In this document: positions 7,697-15,476 of the stretch, in pieces | Position numbering within the stretch: position 1 is the first letter of the stretch | Layout: every line of letters starts with the position of its first letter | Source of the DNA: SIG710 sp045648605 | Lineage (GTDB): Bacteria; Bacillota; Clostridia; Oscillospirales; CAG-272 | Direction: 5' to 3' | Length of the DNA: 27,094 nucleotides | Assembly (NCBI GenBank): GCA_045648605.1 | Contig: JAZROG010000045.1 | Coordinates: 1 to 27,094 of the forward strand | Position numbers and translations under genes: made by a program | Notes under the pieces: generated by a model | What the model was told of the DNA's origin: nothing | What the model saw: the letters and a program-made list of their open reading frames with translations, nothing else | Databases searched by the model: none

Positions 7697-7985
7697 CATA
7701 AAAGCGCTTGAGCGAAAACCAGTAGCCGTTTTTTCTGCTTTCAAGAGAGCTGTTGTTCGGTGCAAAACAGTAAGGCAGACCTCGGTGAATTCATTTCGTT
7801 AGCTGTGGGCTGAAGATTTTATATTGAGTAGGCTTTTCCGGGTGCGACCGTTATATCGCCGGGGTGTTTTAAGATCTGCACCCTATAAGGTCCTTTTTGC
7901 GAGAAAAGGATAAAGCAGAGTGGTACCACGGCATATTTTTATTGCTGTCCCTGTTTCTTCAAGAGAAGAACGGGGCTTTTTTGTT
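7697..7985 (+). promoter_or_regulatory. T-box riboswitch, specifier best read as UUC (Phe)
   Basis: Stem I can be traced. The base is AGCGAAA (7711-7717) with TTTCGTT (7794-7800). The specifier loop has AGTA (7721-7724) opposite GAA (7787-7789), and above it are GCCG/CGGT, TCTGC (7734-7738)/GCAGA (7775-7779) and CTGTT (7750-7754)/AACAG (7766-7770). The codon after GAA is TTC (7790-7792), followed by A as T-boxes require, so tRNA-Phe is predicted. A one-base shift would read UCA (Ser) but would be followed by U. Later stems are GGGTGC/GCACCC (7840-7883) and TCCTTTT/AAAAGGA (7891-7910). The conserved T-box AGAGTGGTACCACGG is at 7917-7931, then a terminator. Uncharged tRNA should stabilise the antiterminator and switch on the importer. 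Confidence 0.92.
7949..7982 (+). terminator. regulated terminator of the T-box leader
   Basis: CCCTGTTTCTTC (7949-7960) pairs with GAAGAACGGGG (7965-7975) with one bulged T, followed by T6 (7977-7982). It competes with the antiterminator that contains the T-box sequence. Confidence 0.88.
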
Positions 7986-8054
7986 TGTTTTTTCACGGCC
8001 TGTAAAGGACCGCGGCAAAATATATTCTAATTCCATTTAAAGGAGACAACTAAA

Positions 8055-8984
8055 ATGAAAAAAATCGCATCTCTCACACTCGCGCTCATTCTTTGCGCAC
8101 TTTCTGTTCTTTCCATGGCATCCTGCGGTGCTGAAAAGACAGACTTTACAGTTGGTATCTGCCAGCTTATGAAGCATCCCTCCCTTGACCAGGCAACAGA
8201 GGGCTTTGTTAAGGCTCTTGAGGAAGAGCTTACAGCTCAGGGCAAGACAGTTACAATCGACACACAGGTTGCAGGCGAGGCTCAGCTCTGCTCAACAGTT
8301 ATCAACACATTCACAGCCAAGAAGGTTGATCTTATCATGGCTAATGCAACTCCCGCCCTCACAGCGGCTGCAAATGCAACAACAACTATCCCCGTTCTCG
8401 GAACATCCGTAACAGATTATAATGATACATTCTCGGGCAATATCCCCGCAAATGTAACAGGTACAAGCGATGCTGTTCCCTTTGACGAGCAGGCAAAGAT
8501 GATGATCGACACTCTCGGTCTTGCAGCAGGCGACCAGGTAGGCGTTCTCTACTGCACAAATGAGTCAAACTCTCTCGTTCAGTATAATGCTGTTAAGGCA
8601 CTTTTCGAGGCAGAGGGCATCGTTGTAGTTGCTTATACATTCTCCGAGACAACGGAGCTTCAGGGCATAGTAAACTCCATGGCTGCTGAGTGCAAGGCAG
8701 TTTACGTTCCCTCGGATAACACCGTTGCAAGCAACGATTCCGTTGTTGGTACTATCTGCAATGAGGCAGGTGTTCCCGTATTCACAAGCTACGGCGGAGA
8801 GATCTGCTATGCAAGCCTTGCCATCGACTATTATGAGCTTGGCGCAGAAACAGGAAGAATGGCAGCAAAGATCCTTCTCGGTGAGAAGACTGTTGCAGAT
8901 TTTGAGATCACAACTCTCACACCGGCGGTGGTTTACAACGAGGAGCTTTGCACAAAGCTCGGAATTGCTGTTCCCGCAAACTGA
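8055..8984 (+). CDS. ABC transporter substrate-binding lipoprotein, TrpX-like
   Basis: 309 residues. The lipoprotein signal peptide has the lipobox SMASC with Cys24, so the mature protein is tethered outside the membrane. The rest matches the ABC_sub_bind family (periplasmic-binding fold, two lobes): the start FTVGICQLMKHPSLDQ and the central PVLGTSVTDY are typical. The SD GGAG lies 9 bases from the ATG. It is the first gene of a three-gene importer with the permease and ATPase. Family members near T-boxes are usually called TrpX (tryptophan), but the specifier codon here points to phenylalanine, so no symbol is assigned. The binding pocket cannot be read for specificity from sequence alone. 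Confidence 0.9.
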   Translation: MKKIASLTLALILCALSVLSMASCGAEKTDFTVGICQLMKHPSLDQATEGFVKALEEELTAQGKTVTIDTQVAGEAQLCSTVINTFTAKKVDLIMANATPALTAAANATTTIPVLGTSVTDYNDTFSGNIPANVTGTSDAVPFDEQAKMMIDTLGLAAGDQVGVLYCTNESNSLVQYNAVKALFEAEGIVVVAYTFSETTELQGIVNSMAAECKAVYVPSDNTVASNDSVVGTICNEAGVPVFTSYGGEICYASLAIDYYELGAETGRMAAKILLGEKTVADFEITTLTPAVVYNEELCTKLGIAVPAN

Positions 8985-9014
8985 TTTTATTGAAATTTTG
9001 AATTTTTGAGGTAA

Positions 9015-9947
9015 ATGATGGTATTTTTAAATGCTTTGCCGGGCGCTGTGGCAGAGGGACTCATCTGGGGTCTTATGGCGATAGGAGTTTATATCTCCTA
9101 TAAGATACTTGATATTGCGGATCTTACCGTTGACGGCTCTATCTGCACGGGAATGTGCGTTTGTGCCATGCTCATAACAAACGGTGTTCCTGCGTACATA
9201 AGCGTTATCGCCGCATTTCTTGCGGGAGCCCTTGCGGGAATCGTTACGGGACTTTTACATACCCTTTTCGGTATTCCCTCCATTCTTGCGGGTATTCTCA
9301 CCCAGCTTATGCTCTATTCAGTAAATCTTGCAATTCTCGGCGGTAAATCTCTTGTTTCCCTTTATGGCGGAAATCACACCCTGCTTCTCAGCATGAGTGA
9401 CAATATTATGGCAATCGTGGTGGCGGGCGCACTTATCGCGGCAATGATAATCTGCCTCTGGCTTTTCTTCTATACCGAGGTGGGTCTTACTCTCAAATCT
9501 ACGGGTGATAACCCCGATATGAGCCGCGCGCAGGGCATAAATGTTGATTTTAATAAGGTGCTGGGACTTGCTATTTCCAATGGTATCGTTGCCTTTGCGG
9601 GCGCACTCCTTGCACAGTATAAGGGCTCTGCCAATATCAATGACGGCAGAGGTGCTATCGTCATCGGACTTGCGGCTATCTTTATCGGTCTTTCGGTTTC
9701 CATGAAGATCAAGCCTAATTTCGTTGTCAGCCTTATCGGCGTTATCGGCGGCGGTATAGTTTATTACATCATTTACAATTTCGTAATTCTTCTCGGTCTC
9801 AAAACCGATTATCTCAAGATGCTCTCGGCTATAATAGTTGCTGTTTTCCTTGCAGTACCATATCTCAAGGGAAAGTATTTTACAAAGCATAAGAGTATCC
9901 TGCCCGTATCTCCCGAAAAAGAAAAGGAGGGCGCGGAAAATGCTTAA
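9015..9947 (+). CDS. ABC transporter permease, TrpY-like (BPD_transp_2 family)
   Basis: 310 residues with about eight hydrophobic segments, the fold of branched-chain/aromatic amino-acid and sugar permeases. The cytoplasmic loop STGDNPDMSRAQGIN (about residue 165-180) is the expected ATPase-contact motif. It lies 30 bases after the binding-protein gene. Two adjacent ATGs (9015 and 9018) are possible; GAGG at 9008-9011 is spaced better for 9018, so the protein may start one residue later. The 3' end overlaps the ATPase start by 8 bases, which suggests translational coupling. Confidence 0.92.
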   Translation: MMVFLNALPGAVAEGLIWGLMAIGVYISYKILDIADLTVDGSICTGMCVCAMLITNGVPAYISVIAAFLAGALAGIVTGLLHTLFGIPSILAGILTQLMLYSVNLAILGGKSLVSLYGGNHTLLLSMSDNIMAIVVAGALIAAMIICLWLFFYTEVGLTLKSTGDNPDMSRAQGINVDFNKVLGLAISNGIVAFAGALLAQYKGSANINDGRGAIVIGLAAIFIGLSVSMKIKPNFVVSLIGVIGGGIVYYIIYNFVILLGLKTDYLKMLSAIIVAVFLAVPYLKGKYFTKHKSILPVSPEKEKEGAENA

Positions 9948-10737
9948 AATAACTAATCTGCAAAAGACCTTCAATCCGGGAACGGTCAATGCAAAGACCG
10001 CTCTTTGCGGACTTGACCTTTACCTTGAGGACGGTGATTTTGTTACCGTTATCGGCGGTAACGGTGCGGGAAAATCCACTATGCTCAATGCCATTGCGGG
10101 CGTCTGGAAGCCGGACTACGGCACTATTGAGATAGACGGAGTTGACGTTACAAATATGCCCGAGCATAAAAGGGCAGGCTTCCTTGGCAGAGTATTTCAG
10201 GACCCCATGAAGGGCTCGTCGCCCGATATGGAGATCGACGAAAACCTCTCCATTGCCGCAAGACGCGGAACAAAGCGCAAGCTTGTTTGGGGAATAAAGA
10301 AAAACGAGCGCGCTGAATATAAAAAGCTCCTTGAGCCTCTCGGACTCGGACTTGAAAACCGTCTCAGCGCAAAGGTAGGACTGCTTTCGGGCGGTCAGAG
10401 ACAGGCACTTACGCTTCTTATGGCGACCCTTCGCCGTCCCAAGCTTCTTCTTCTCGACGAGCATACCGCGGCACTTGACCCCAAGACCGCCGCAAAGGTT
10501 CTGGAGATAACCGATAAGATCGTCACCGAAAATAAGCTCACCACCCTTATGATAACTCATAATATGCACGATGCCATCGCTTACGGAAACAGGCTTATTA
10601 TGATGCACGAGGGCAGAGTTGTGGTGGATGTTTCGGGCGAGGAAAAGAAAAAGCTTACCATCGCAGAGCTTCTCGGACTTTTCGAGAAGGCAAGCGGAAG
10701 CGAATTTGCAAACGACAAGGTTATGCTTTCGAAATGA
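9940..10737 (+). CDS. ABC transporter ATP-binding protein, TrpZ-like
   Basis: 265 residues, all the expected ABC ATPase motifs in order: Walker A GGNGAGKST (39-47), Q-loop FQDPMKG, signature LSGGQRQ, Walker B LLLLDEHTAALDP and H-loop ITHNMHD. It powers the importer formed with the two genes upstream. Start: the ATG at 9940 has AGGAGG nine bases upstream and overlaps the permease stop. The frame is open to 9838, but that extension lies inside the permease gene and has no SD. A terminator follows the stop. Confidence 0.95.
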   Translation: MLKITNLQKTFNPGTVNAKTALCGLDLYLEDGDFVTVIGGNGAGKSTMLNAIAGVWKPDYGTIEIDGVDVTNMPEHKRAGFLGRVFQDPMKGSSPDMEIDENLSIAARRGTKRKLVWGIKKNERAEYKKLLEPLGLGLENRLSAKVGLLSGGQRQALTLLMATLRRPKLLLLDEHTAALDPKTAAKVLEITDKIVTENKLTTLMITHNMHDAIAYGNRLIMMHEGRVVVDVSGEEKKKLTIAELLGLFEKASGSEFANDKVMLSK

Positions 10738-10740
10738 TAT

Positions 10741-10778
10741 AAAAGGACTGTCGTTGTTTTTTAATGACAGTCCTTTTT
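10741..10778 (+). terminator. intrinsic terminator of the ABC importer operon
   Basis: A perfect 12-bp stem, AAAAGGACTGTC (10741-10752) with GACAGTCCTTTT (10766-10777), and a 13-base loop. The stem ends in a T-run. It begins 3 bases after the ATPase stop. Confidence 0.9.
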
Positions 10779-10794
10779 GTTTGCATGTGATTTC

Positions 10795-10961
10795 AAACAG
10801 GGATTTATCGGTGAGATGAAAAACGCAAATCTGTAGGGGACGGCGACCTCGACGTCCCTAGAAGATGTGAAATTACCAGAGATTTTTAAATGACAAATGG
10901 GACGTCGAGGTCGCCGTCCCCTACAAAAAACGTCTGTGACAGTTCGATAAATTCCTGTTTA
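10795..10961. repeat. family 2 MITE-like element, complete copy
   Basis: About 167 bases without coding capacity. The outer ends AAACAGGGATTTATCG (10795-10810) and CGATAAATTCCTGTTTA (10945-10961) are inverted. The inner arms at 10833-10858 and 10899-10924 are a perfect 26-bp inverted repeat (ends GTAGGGGACG and CGTCCCCTAC) around a 40-base AT-rich loop. The copy at 26978 is almost identical over the sequenced part. No clear target-site duplication is visible. It fills the convergent gap between the ABC operon terminator and hisH and ends 14 bases from the hisH stop, so its hairpin may also act at the 3' end of the his mRNA. Confidence 0.88.
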
Positions 10962-10974
10962 TCTATAAAAAGTC

Positions 10975-11583
10975 TTATTCGCAAAAGGCTTTTAAAATTT
11001 TGAGTCCGACATTTCCGCTTTTTTCGGGGTGGAACTGACAGCCCATAACGTTGCCGCTTTGAACCGCCGCTGTAAGGGGTGCACCGTATTCGGATGTGGC
11101 AATGGTGTTTTCCGTGCAATTTGTGCCATAGAATGAATGAACGAAATAAACATGGTCACCGTCATTTATATATTTAAAAAGCTCGGATTTATTTTCTGTA
11201 AAATCAAGGGCATTCCAGCCGATGTGAGGTATCTTCAGATCCCTCGGAATAACCTCGGAAATCGGGCGAATTTCGCCCTTTATAAGACCAAGACCCTCGT
11301 GCTCGCCATATTCATAGCTTTTTTCAAGAAGCATCTGCATACCAAGGCAAATTCCAAGCAGAGGCTTTCCGCCCTTTGCTTCCTCGATTATGACCTTGTC
11401 AAGTCCCGTGGCGCGCAGCTTTGCCGCCGCATCGCCAAATGCACCAACTCCGGGGAGAATTATCTTGTCTGCCCTTCTGATTTTCTCCGCATCACCCGTA
11501 ACTATGGCATCGGCGCCCACTGCATGGAGCGAGCTGACAAGGGAAAAGAGATTTCCGACACCGTAATCAACAACCGCGATCAT
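10975..11583 (-). CDS. hisH: imidazole glycerol phosphate synthase, glutaminase subunit HisH
   Basis: 202 residues, normal family length. Class I glutamine amidotransferase triad: nucleophile C79 in GICLGMQ, with H185 and E187 in FHPEKSG. It makes ammonia from glutamine for HisF, which converts PRFAR to IGP and AICAR in histidine synthesis. The ATG at 11583 overlaps the hisB stop by one base, so the two are translationally coupled. It is the last gene of this his cluster. The usual next genes (hisA, hisF, hisI/E) are absent, and the partner HisF must be encoded elsewhere. Confidence 0.96.
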   Translation of the reverse strand: MIAVVDYGVGNLFSLVSSLHAVGADAIVTGDAEKIRRADKIILPGVGAFGDAAAKLRATGLDKVIIEEAKGGKPLLGICLGMQMLLEKSYEYGEHEGLGLIKGEIRPISEVIPRDLKIPHIGWNALDFTENKSELFKYINDGDHVYFVHSFYGTNCTENTIATSEYGAPLTAAVQSGNVMGCQFHPEKSGNVGLKILKAFCE

Positions 11584-12170
11584 CAGAGAACTCCCTTCGT
11601 TGAAGGAATTTCGTCGGGAAAATCCTCGTCAAGCCTTACTGCCGCGCGCAAGGCTCTTGCAACTGCCTTGAATGTGCCCTCGATTATGTGATGAGAATTT
11701 TTGCCCGCATTCTGAACGATGTGAAGAGTTATATCTGAATTTCTCACAAATGCCTGCCAGAATTCCTCGCAAAGCTCTGTGTCAAAATCCCCCACCTTTT
11801 CCGTGGGTATCTGGAGACCATAGCAAAGACAGCTTCTGCCCGAAATATCAAGAGCGGCAGTGATAAGCGCTTCGTCCATCGGGAGCATAATGCTTCCATA
11901 GCGGCAGATGCCCTTTTTATCACCAAGTGCCGTGGAAAATGCCTCTCCGAGACAAATGCCGATGTCCTCTGCCGTGTGATGATAATCAACCTCCACATCT
12001 CCCTTGCAGGAAATGGCAAGGTCAAAACGACCGTGACGGGCAAAAAGAGTCAGCATATGGTCAAGAAATCCACAACCTGTCATGATATCGCTCTTTCCCG
12101 AGCCATCGAGATTTATTGCCAGATTTATATCCGTTTCCGCTGTTTTGCGAACAATTTTTGCTTCTCTCAT
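11583..12170 (-). CDS. hisB: imidazoleglycerol-phosphate dehydratase HisB
   Basis: 195 residues, the monofunctional length. It dehydrates IGP to imidazole acetol phosphate. Manganese-binding histidine motifs are seen twice: LDHM and DYHHTAED in the first half and SHHIIEG in the second, the two pseudo-repeats of the family. Start: an in-frame ATG at 12188 lies inside hisC and has no SD. The ATG at 12170 has AGGA seven bases upstream and begins 4 bases after the hisC stop, so it is preferred. Confidence 0.96.
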   Translation of the reverse strand: MREAKIVRKTAETDINLAINLDGSGKSDIMTGCGFLDHMLTLFARHGRFDLAISCKGDVEVDYHHTAEDIGICLGEAFSTALGDKKGICRYGSIMLPMDEALITAALDISGRSCLCYGLQIPTEKVGDFDTELCEEFWQAFVRNSDITLHIVQNAGKNSHHIIEGTFKAVARALRAAVRLDEDFPDEIPSTKGVL

Positions 12171-12174
12171 TTTC

Positions 12175-13239
12175 TTATCCTTTCTCATTTAAGATGTCCT
12201 TTATCGCCGCCACAAGAAGCTCCATCTGCTCTTTTGAGCCAACCGTTATGCGGTTGAAGGCAGAAATCCTCTCGGCGGTGAAATGACGAACCAAAATTCC
12301 TCTTTCGCGCAGTGCGCCGTAAAGCTCGCCACCCTCGACCTTATCGCTTTTTGCAAAGACGAAATTTGTCTTTGAGGGAAGAACGGTAAAGCCGAGCCTT
12401 TCAAGCTCTGCGGTCAAAAATTCACGATTTTCGGCAATGGTGAGACAGTTTTTTCTTGTGTAATCATCGTCAAGGAGCTGTCCGACGCCCGCCGCCATTG
12501 TCATGGAATTTATATTATAGGGATTTGTTGAATATTTTATGGTTTTAAGGTCTGCTATAAGCGAGGGACAGCCGATTCCAAAGCCAAGTCTTGCCCCCGC
12601 CATGCTTCTGGACTTTGAAAATGTTTGGGTAACAAGAAGATTTTTGTATTTATGGACAAGCGGAATACAACTCTCGCCGCCAAAATCCACATAAGCTTCA
12701 TCAACCACCACAACATTATCGGGATTGTTTATTATTATCTGCTCAATCTTCGCCCGTGTAAGTGCAATGCCCGTGGGCGCATTTGGATTTGCTATGAAGA
12801 TCGTGCCTCTTGCACCAAAATATTCGGTTATGTCTATGGTATAATCATCCTTTAAGGGGATTATCCTCGATGGAAGATTATTTATATCCGCAAAGACCTT
12901 GTAAAAGCCGTATGTTATGTCGGCAAAGACCGCGGGTGTATTCTTATCGCAAAATGCCATAAAGGCGAAATTGAGAATTTCGTCCGAGCCGTTTGTGGCA
13001 AGGACCATATCTTTTTCCACTCCGCAAAGCTCTGCAAAGCCGCGGTGAAGAGTGGTACATTCGGGGTCGCTGTAAAGCTGCAGGCTCTTTGCCGCCTCTG
13101 CCGCGTATTCTATTGCCCTTTCCGATGGGGGAAAGGGGGATTCGTTTGTATTAAGCTTTAAATATTTGCGCTCCTTTGGCTGCTCACCGGGGGTGTACGG
13201 CACAAGAGAGGCATATTTTTCGCTCATGAATTTGCTCAT
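12175..13239 (-). CDS. hisC: histidinol-phosphate aminotransferase HisC
   Basis: 354 residues, a fold-type I PLP enzyme. PLP lysine K209 in TFSKSRSMAGARLGF, with R217, D180 and Y183 (VVDEAYVDF), N151 (NPNAPTG) and the N-terminal LNTNESPF all present. It transfers an amino group from glutamate to imidazole acetol phosphate. Start: the frame is open to 13338, but that extension runs into the family 1 repeat and is not conserved-looking. The ATG at 13239 has GGAG eight bases upstream. It is separated from hisD by a 322-base gap that is mostly the repeat element. Confidence 0.95.
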   Translation of the reverse strand: MSKFMSEKYASLVPYTPGEQPKERKYLKLNTNESPFPPSERAIEYAAEAAKSLQLYSDPECTTLHRGFAELCGVEKDMVLATNGSDEILNFAFMAFCDKNTPAVFADITYGFYKVFADINNLPSRIIPLKDDYTIDITEYFGARGTIFIANPNAPTGIALTRAKIEQIIINNPDNVVVVDEAYVDFGGESCIPLVHKYKNLLVTQTFSKSRSMAGARLGFGIGCPSLIADLKTIKYSTNPYNINSMTMAAGVGQLLDDDYTRKNCLTIAENREFLTAELERLGFTVLPSKTNFVFAKSDKVEGGELYGALRERGILVRHFTAERISAFNRITVGSKEQMELLVAAIKDILNEKG

Positions 13240-13304
13240 TTTGTTTAACTCCGTTATTTGTCTTTTTTGTGCGAAGATCGAATCGTAAATCGGAATTTGT
13301 CGGG

Positions 13305-13563
13305 GAGGGGATTTCGCCTCTGCGGGGGCGACAAGCACACAGGCGCTTGACCCTGCGACCTTTTAAAAAAGGTCGATCAAAACTTACAAATGAAAAAATA
13401 TTTAATGTTTATCTATTTTTTACGTGAGATTTGTGGTGATTTCACGTAGAAAATAGTTTAATAACAAAACATTTCTCCTATTTAAGGTTTTGGTCAAACT
13501 TTTTTAAAAGTTTGTGCGAGCGTTCCGTCACCGCCGGTCGCCACCGCAGTGGCGAAACTCCTC
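13305..13563. repeat. family 1 element, complete ~259-base palindromic copy
   Basis: Two family 1 cores in opposite orientation (about 13305-13385 reversed, 13480-13563 forward) enclose a centre that is itself inverted: AATGTTT...AAACATT around ATTTTTTACGTGA and TCACGTAGAAAAT. The outer ends GGGGATTTCGCC and GGCGAAACTCC are inverted. The element nearly fills the hisD-hisC gap and its right end touches the hisD stop codon. As RNA it could fold into one long cruciform hairpin inside the his mRNA. It has no ORF of substance and no transposase, so it fits a MITE or BIME-like repeat. Confidence 0.82.
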
Positions 13564-14839
13564 ATTCCTTGTCAAATCTTATGGTTGCGCTTCTTGCGTG
13601 GGCGTCAAGACCCTCTTTATGTGCAAAGAACGCAACATCGTCCGCAACTCTTGCCAGCGCTTCACGGGTATAATATGTGTACTGTGTTTTCTTTACGAAA
13701 TCATCAACCGAAAGAGGACTTGAAAACTTCGCCGTTCCGCTTGTGGGAAGGGTGTGGTTAGGCCCTGCAAGATAGTCACCGAGAGCCTCGGGGCAATTTC
13801 TGCCCATAAATATAGAGCCTGCATGGCGTATCTTATCGAGATAATCAAAGGGATTGTCGAGAAGAAGCTCAAAATGCTCGGGGGCTATCTCATTTGCTAT
13901 CTCAATTGCCGCATCGAGTGTTGGAGCGACAATGATCTTACTTCCGTCCTCAATGGAGGCTCTTGCGATCTCCTCTCTCGGAAGAAGCGGTATCTGAACC
14001 TCAAGCTCCGCTTGCACCTTTTTGGCAAATTCCTCGGAATCGGTTACGAGAACCGCGCTTGCGTTTCTATCGTGCTCAGCCTGTGAAAGCATATCCGCCG
14101 CCGCATGGCGAGGGTCTGTTTTGTCATCCGCAACGATAAGTATCTCGCTTGGGCCCGCTATCATATCTATCGAAACCTTGCCAAATACCTGCTTTTTAGC
14201 CTCGGCAACGAAAGCATTTCCGGGACCGACGATCTTATCGACTGCGGGAACGCTTTCTGTTCCGTAAGCAAGTGCGGCAATAGCCTGCGCGCCGCCCACC
14301 TTGAATATCTTATCTATTCCCGCGATCTTTGCCGCCGCAAGAATAACAGGATTTACCTTTCCATTCTTCTGGGGAGGGGTGACCATGACCACCTCGCGAA
14401 CTCCCGCTACCTTTGCGGGGATGGAATCCATAAGAACGGTGGATGGATACGCCGCAGTGCCGCCCGGAACATAAAGTCCCGCCCTGTCAACGGGAATTAT
14501 CTTCTGTCCAACAACGATTCCGTCCTCATCATTGATTATAAAGCTGTTTCTTCTCTGCTTTTCGTGGAATTTGCGGATATTTTTTGCCGCCTTTTCGAGA
14601 ACAGAGATAAATTTCGGCTCAACCGCTGCAAATGCTTCCTCAATTTCCTTTTCGCTTACCGAAAGGGAGGTAAGAGACGCACCGTCAAAGCGCTCGGTAT
14701 ATTCAAGGAGTGCCTTGTCTCCGTTTGCCTTTACATTTTCGATTATTTCCGAAACTATTCCCTCAACCTTTGCCGTGGGATTTACTCTTGCGAAGATGTC
14801 TTTATTTGAAACCTCGCCGTATTTTAATATTTTTATCAT
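13562..14839 (-). CDS. hisD: histidinol dehydrogenase HisD
   Basis: 425 residues, the usual length. It oxidises histidinol to histidine in two NAD-dependent steps. Visible motifs: GPGNAFVAEAKK, DMIAGPSEILIVAD, the zinc-site Q and H in SQAEHD, GDYLAGPNHTLPTSG, and the C-terminal histidine in EGLDAHARS. Start: the ATG at 14866 would overlap hisG by 23 bases without an SD. The ATG at 14839 has AAGGA eight bases upstream and lies 4 bases after hisG. The stop codon coincides with the end of the family 1 element. Confidence 0.96.
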   Translation of the reverse strand: MIKILKYGEVSNKDIFARVNPTAKVEGIVSEIIENVKANGDKALLEYTERFDGASLTSLSVSEKEIEEAFAAVEPKFISVLEKAAKNIRKFHEKQRRNSFIINDEDGIVVGQKIIPVDRAGLYVPGGTAAYPSTVLMDSIPAKVAGVREVVMVTPPQKNGKVNPVILAAAKIAGIDKIFKVGGAQAIAALAYGTESVPAVDKIVGPGNAFVAEAKKQVFGKVSIDMIAGPSEILIVADDKTDPRHAAADMLSQAEHDRNASAVLVTDSEEFAKKVQAELEVQIPLLPREEIARASIEDGSKIIVAPTLDAAIEIANEIAPEHFELLLDNPFDYLDKIRHAGSIFMGRNCPEALGDYLAGPNHTLPTSGTAKFSSPLSVDDFVKKTQYTYYTREALARVADDVAFFAHKEGLDAHARSATIRFDKE

Positions 14840-14843
14840 TGTT

Positions 14844-15476
14844 TTATTCCTTAATCTGCTCTGCAATGTGATTTTTCAGTCTTTCGATGTCCTCACCCTT
14901 GAATTTGAAGCTCGCCTTGTTTGCGATCAGCCTGGCGCTGATGGGAACTACCGTTTCGATAACCTCAAGGTCATTTTCCTTAAGGGTCGTGCCTGTTTCA
15001 ACGATATCGACTATAACATCGGAAAGTCCGAGAATTGGCGCTATCTCTATTGAGCCGTTAAGATGGATAATGTCGATATCTCTGCCAAGTGACGCATAAT
15101 GCGCTCTTGCAATGTTTGAAAATTTTGTTGCAACCTTAAGGGTCTTTTCCGTGTCATCGCGAAAGCCCTTTTTTGCCGCAACCGCCATTCGGCATTTGCC
15201 CGTGTTAAGATCAAGAAGCTCATAGACATTCGGTGAATATTCAAGGAGAATATCCTTGCCGCAAACGCCGATGTCTGCCGCTCCTCTCTCAACATATATG
15301 GCAACATCCGAGGGCTTTACCCAAAAGTATCTCACGCCCGCCTCTTCATTTTCAAATATCAGCTTGCGGCTGTTTTCGAGAAGCGCGGGACATTCAAAGC
15401 CCGCAAGCGCGAACATATTATAAACTCTCTCGCCAAGTCTTCCCTTGGGAAGTGCAATGTTCAGCATATCCTTCAT
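14844..15476 (-). CDS. hisG: ATP phosphoribosyltransferase catalytic subunit, short form HisG
   Basis: 210 residues, so the short HisG that lacks the C-terminal ACT-like regulatory domain and needs HisZ. It catalyses the first committed step, ATP plus PRPP to phosphoribosyl-ATP. The start motif IALPKGRLGE and the PRPP loop DIVETGTTLKEN are clear. The ATG at 15476 overlaps the hisZ stop in ATGA. Its SD (AAGGAG) is only 2 bases away, so the second ATG at 15467 is a possible alternative start. Confidence 0.95.
   Translation of the reverse strand: MKDMLNIALPKGRLGERVYNMFALAGFECPALLENSRKLIFENEEAGVRYFWVKPSDVAIYVERGAADIGVCGKDILLEYSPNVYELLDLNTGKCRMAVAAKKGFRDDTEKTLKVATKFSNIARAHYASLGRDIDIIHLNGSIEIAPILGLSDVIVDIVETGTTLKENDLEVIETVVPISARLIANKASFKFKGEDIERLKNHIAEQIKE

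Noticed and set aside
7789..7793. Reading the T-box specifier as UCA (Ser)
   Set aside because: The base after the codon would be U rather than the conserved purine, and serine would not suit the TrpXYZ-like transporter; kept only as an alternative.
13240..13338. N-terminal extension of hisC to an ATG at 13338
   Set aside because: The extension is translated family 1 repeat and spacer sequence; the ATG at 13239 has a proper SD and starts the conserved protein.
14105..14809. Plus-strand open frame opposite hisD
   Set aside because: Composition is that of a shadow of hisD; no SD, no recognisable domains.
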